Assembly (NCBI RefSeq): GCF_046630445.1
Contig: NC_092341.1
Coordinates: 4,254,001 to 4,318,000, forward strand
Source: Rutidosis leptorrhynchoides
Lineage: Eukaryota > Streptophyta > Magnoliopsida > Asterales > Asteraceae
Reading direction: 5' to 3'
Length of the DNA stretch: 64,000 nt
Under the pieces are notes generated by a model. That model was not told the origin of the DNA, ran no database searches, and saw only the letters and a list, made by a program, of their open reading frames with translations. The position numbers were made by a program, and so were the translations under genes. Below, piece after piece: positions 62,990 to 64,000 of this stretch. Position 1 is the first letter of the stretch. Each line of letters opens with the position of its first letter.

Positions 62990-63053
<64 letters not shown>
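62990..63053. repeat. (TTA)n microsatellite
   Basis: A TTA tract of about 64 bases, equivalent in LTR position to 6510-6652 in element A. Confidence 0.96.
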
Positions 63054-63055
<2 letters not shown>

Positions 63056-63335
63056 ATTATTATTAAATTTATTAATATTGAACTTATTATTTTTGATATT
63101 AGTATTATTTATACATAAAATACTACGACGAGGTTCTGCTCGCATGTTTTCAAAATGGGTTTTTTTGAGAGGGATAGAGCTAAGAAAATTATGGGTTATA
63201 GCTAAGGAGGTTACGGGTATTGTTCGGGGTATACTCATGAGGTCAAACTAGTGTTTATTATCTCCGTTGCGTCTACGTACTTTCCTGCAATATTGAATCA
63301 CAATATTGATATGTGAGCACTCATAACTTAACTTT

Positions 63336-63548
63336 TACTCCCTCCGTCCCAATTTAATAGTTCACAGACAAAAGGGCACACAGTTTTAGGAAATTCCACT
63401 AACTTCGTTTATCCACCAATGAAATATTTTCTCTCTCCAGATCCACCAATCAAATATCCTCTTTCCTTTCTATTTATGGAAGTGGACTATTAATTTGGGA
63501 CATCCCAAAATGGAAAAACATGACTATCTAATTGGGACGGAGGTAGTA
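63336..63548. mobile_element. 213-bp Stowaway-like MITE
   Basis: The left end TACTCCCTCCGTCCCAATT and the right end AATTGGGACGGAGGTAGTA are near-perfect inverted repeats with TA at both edges. It is inserted in the A-family LTR. No coding frame. Confidence 0.88.
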
Positions 63549-64000
63549 TATATTAATAGCGTATCCCTGACTAGTGCTCGAGTATATATGATTATGCATG
63601 CTTGTATGTTTAATTTTTGTCGTTAGATAGTTTATGATGAATCACGAATTTGATACATATGCTACTGTTATAAAGTATATGATATGCATGTTTTTGGAAA
63701 GCTGGTGAAAAATTATTAACTTTTCATTTAGAAATCGCGTGATTTCGATGAACGGATTAAAAGATATGGTCAACTGAATTATGGTTAACGTTAATTGAAA
63801 TTGTGTTTAAAACTGTAAATTAATATTTAAACAACTTGTCTATGAGATTGATAAATTGGATTTTCAAATATTACTAATCGAGTAAATGAATTTTTATATA
63901 AAGCACGTCTCGTTTTGTTGAACAATTGTCAAAGTTGACTGTCTTATCATGTTTTAAAGCTTTATAAACACTATAATCTGATTTTACAAGTATTGGAAAG

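Larger units (their letters stand above)
62249..64000 (+). mobile_element. LTR of a second A-family element (runs off the right edge)
   Basis: It opens TGTGACGACCCGGAAATTTCCGACC, closer to the A LTR start than the fragment to its left. It holds (TA)n, (TTA)n, two 16-bp palindromes and a MITE. The sequence continues to the window end without an LTR end. The frame across 62817-63251 is mostly TTA repeats and not a gene. Confidence 0.72.

Overview
This window is non-genic, repeat-dense plant nuclear DNA made almost entirely of nested transposable elements. Long-LTR Ty3/gypsy elements, an Athila-type gag with a TGGCGCC primer-binding site, a Copia gag, Stowaway-like MITEs, Helitron-type ends and abundant (TA)n and (TAA)n tracts point to a large eudicot genome. 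The LTR style suggests Asteraceae, but that is inference. I see no convincing host gene, rRNA or tRNA gene.

Left half (1-31.0 kb): one nested stack. A Copia element (gag remnant 31018-31798, minus strand) was hit by LTR element F (edge 30805-31017). F was hit by LTR element D (minus; pieces 14533-15450 and 28555-30804). D was hit twice. An Athila-like element (minus; LTR 12748-14532, leader 11522-12747, gag 9468-11521) entered at its left, and the intact-looking Tekay/Del-like element B (plus; 15451-28554, 5-bp duplication GATAT, two 3250-bp LTRs) entered in its middle. The Athila gag was then split by element A (minus; 5' LTR 5100-9467, non-coding interior 1385-5099, 3' LTR running off the left edge).

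Element B is the most interesting object. Between its primer-binding site and its intact 1512-residue Gag-Pol it carries two extra open frames: an acidic Glu/Pro-rich protein (18910-19524) and a 227-residue F-box protein (19661-20344) resembling the plant At2g35280/At1g67623-like family. This looks like a captured host ubiquitin-ligase adaptor gene inside a young retrotransposon.

Middle (31.0-49.7 kb): Copia LTR with a GC-rich core, an LTR-like remnant holding a CACTA end and a degenerate TTCGTGCG array, two clear Stowaway-like MITEs and one degenerate one (one clear MITE hosts a TTG-tailed SINE-like insert), one small Helitron end, a CGGGT-rich dispersed repeat, and a probable 5.1-kb Helitron whose body is duplicated around an LTR fragment.

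Right (49.7-64 kb): element H (plus; 49745-61606, duplication ACATA, two 2906-bp LTRs) has an intact accessory frame (52988-53893), but its Gag-Pol is broken by one frameshift and four stops. Two stacked LTR starts of the A family, with a 213-bp MITE, run to the window end.
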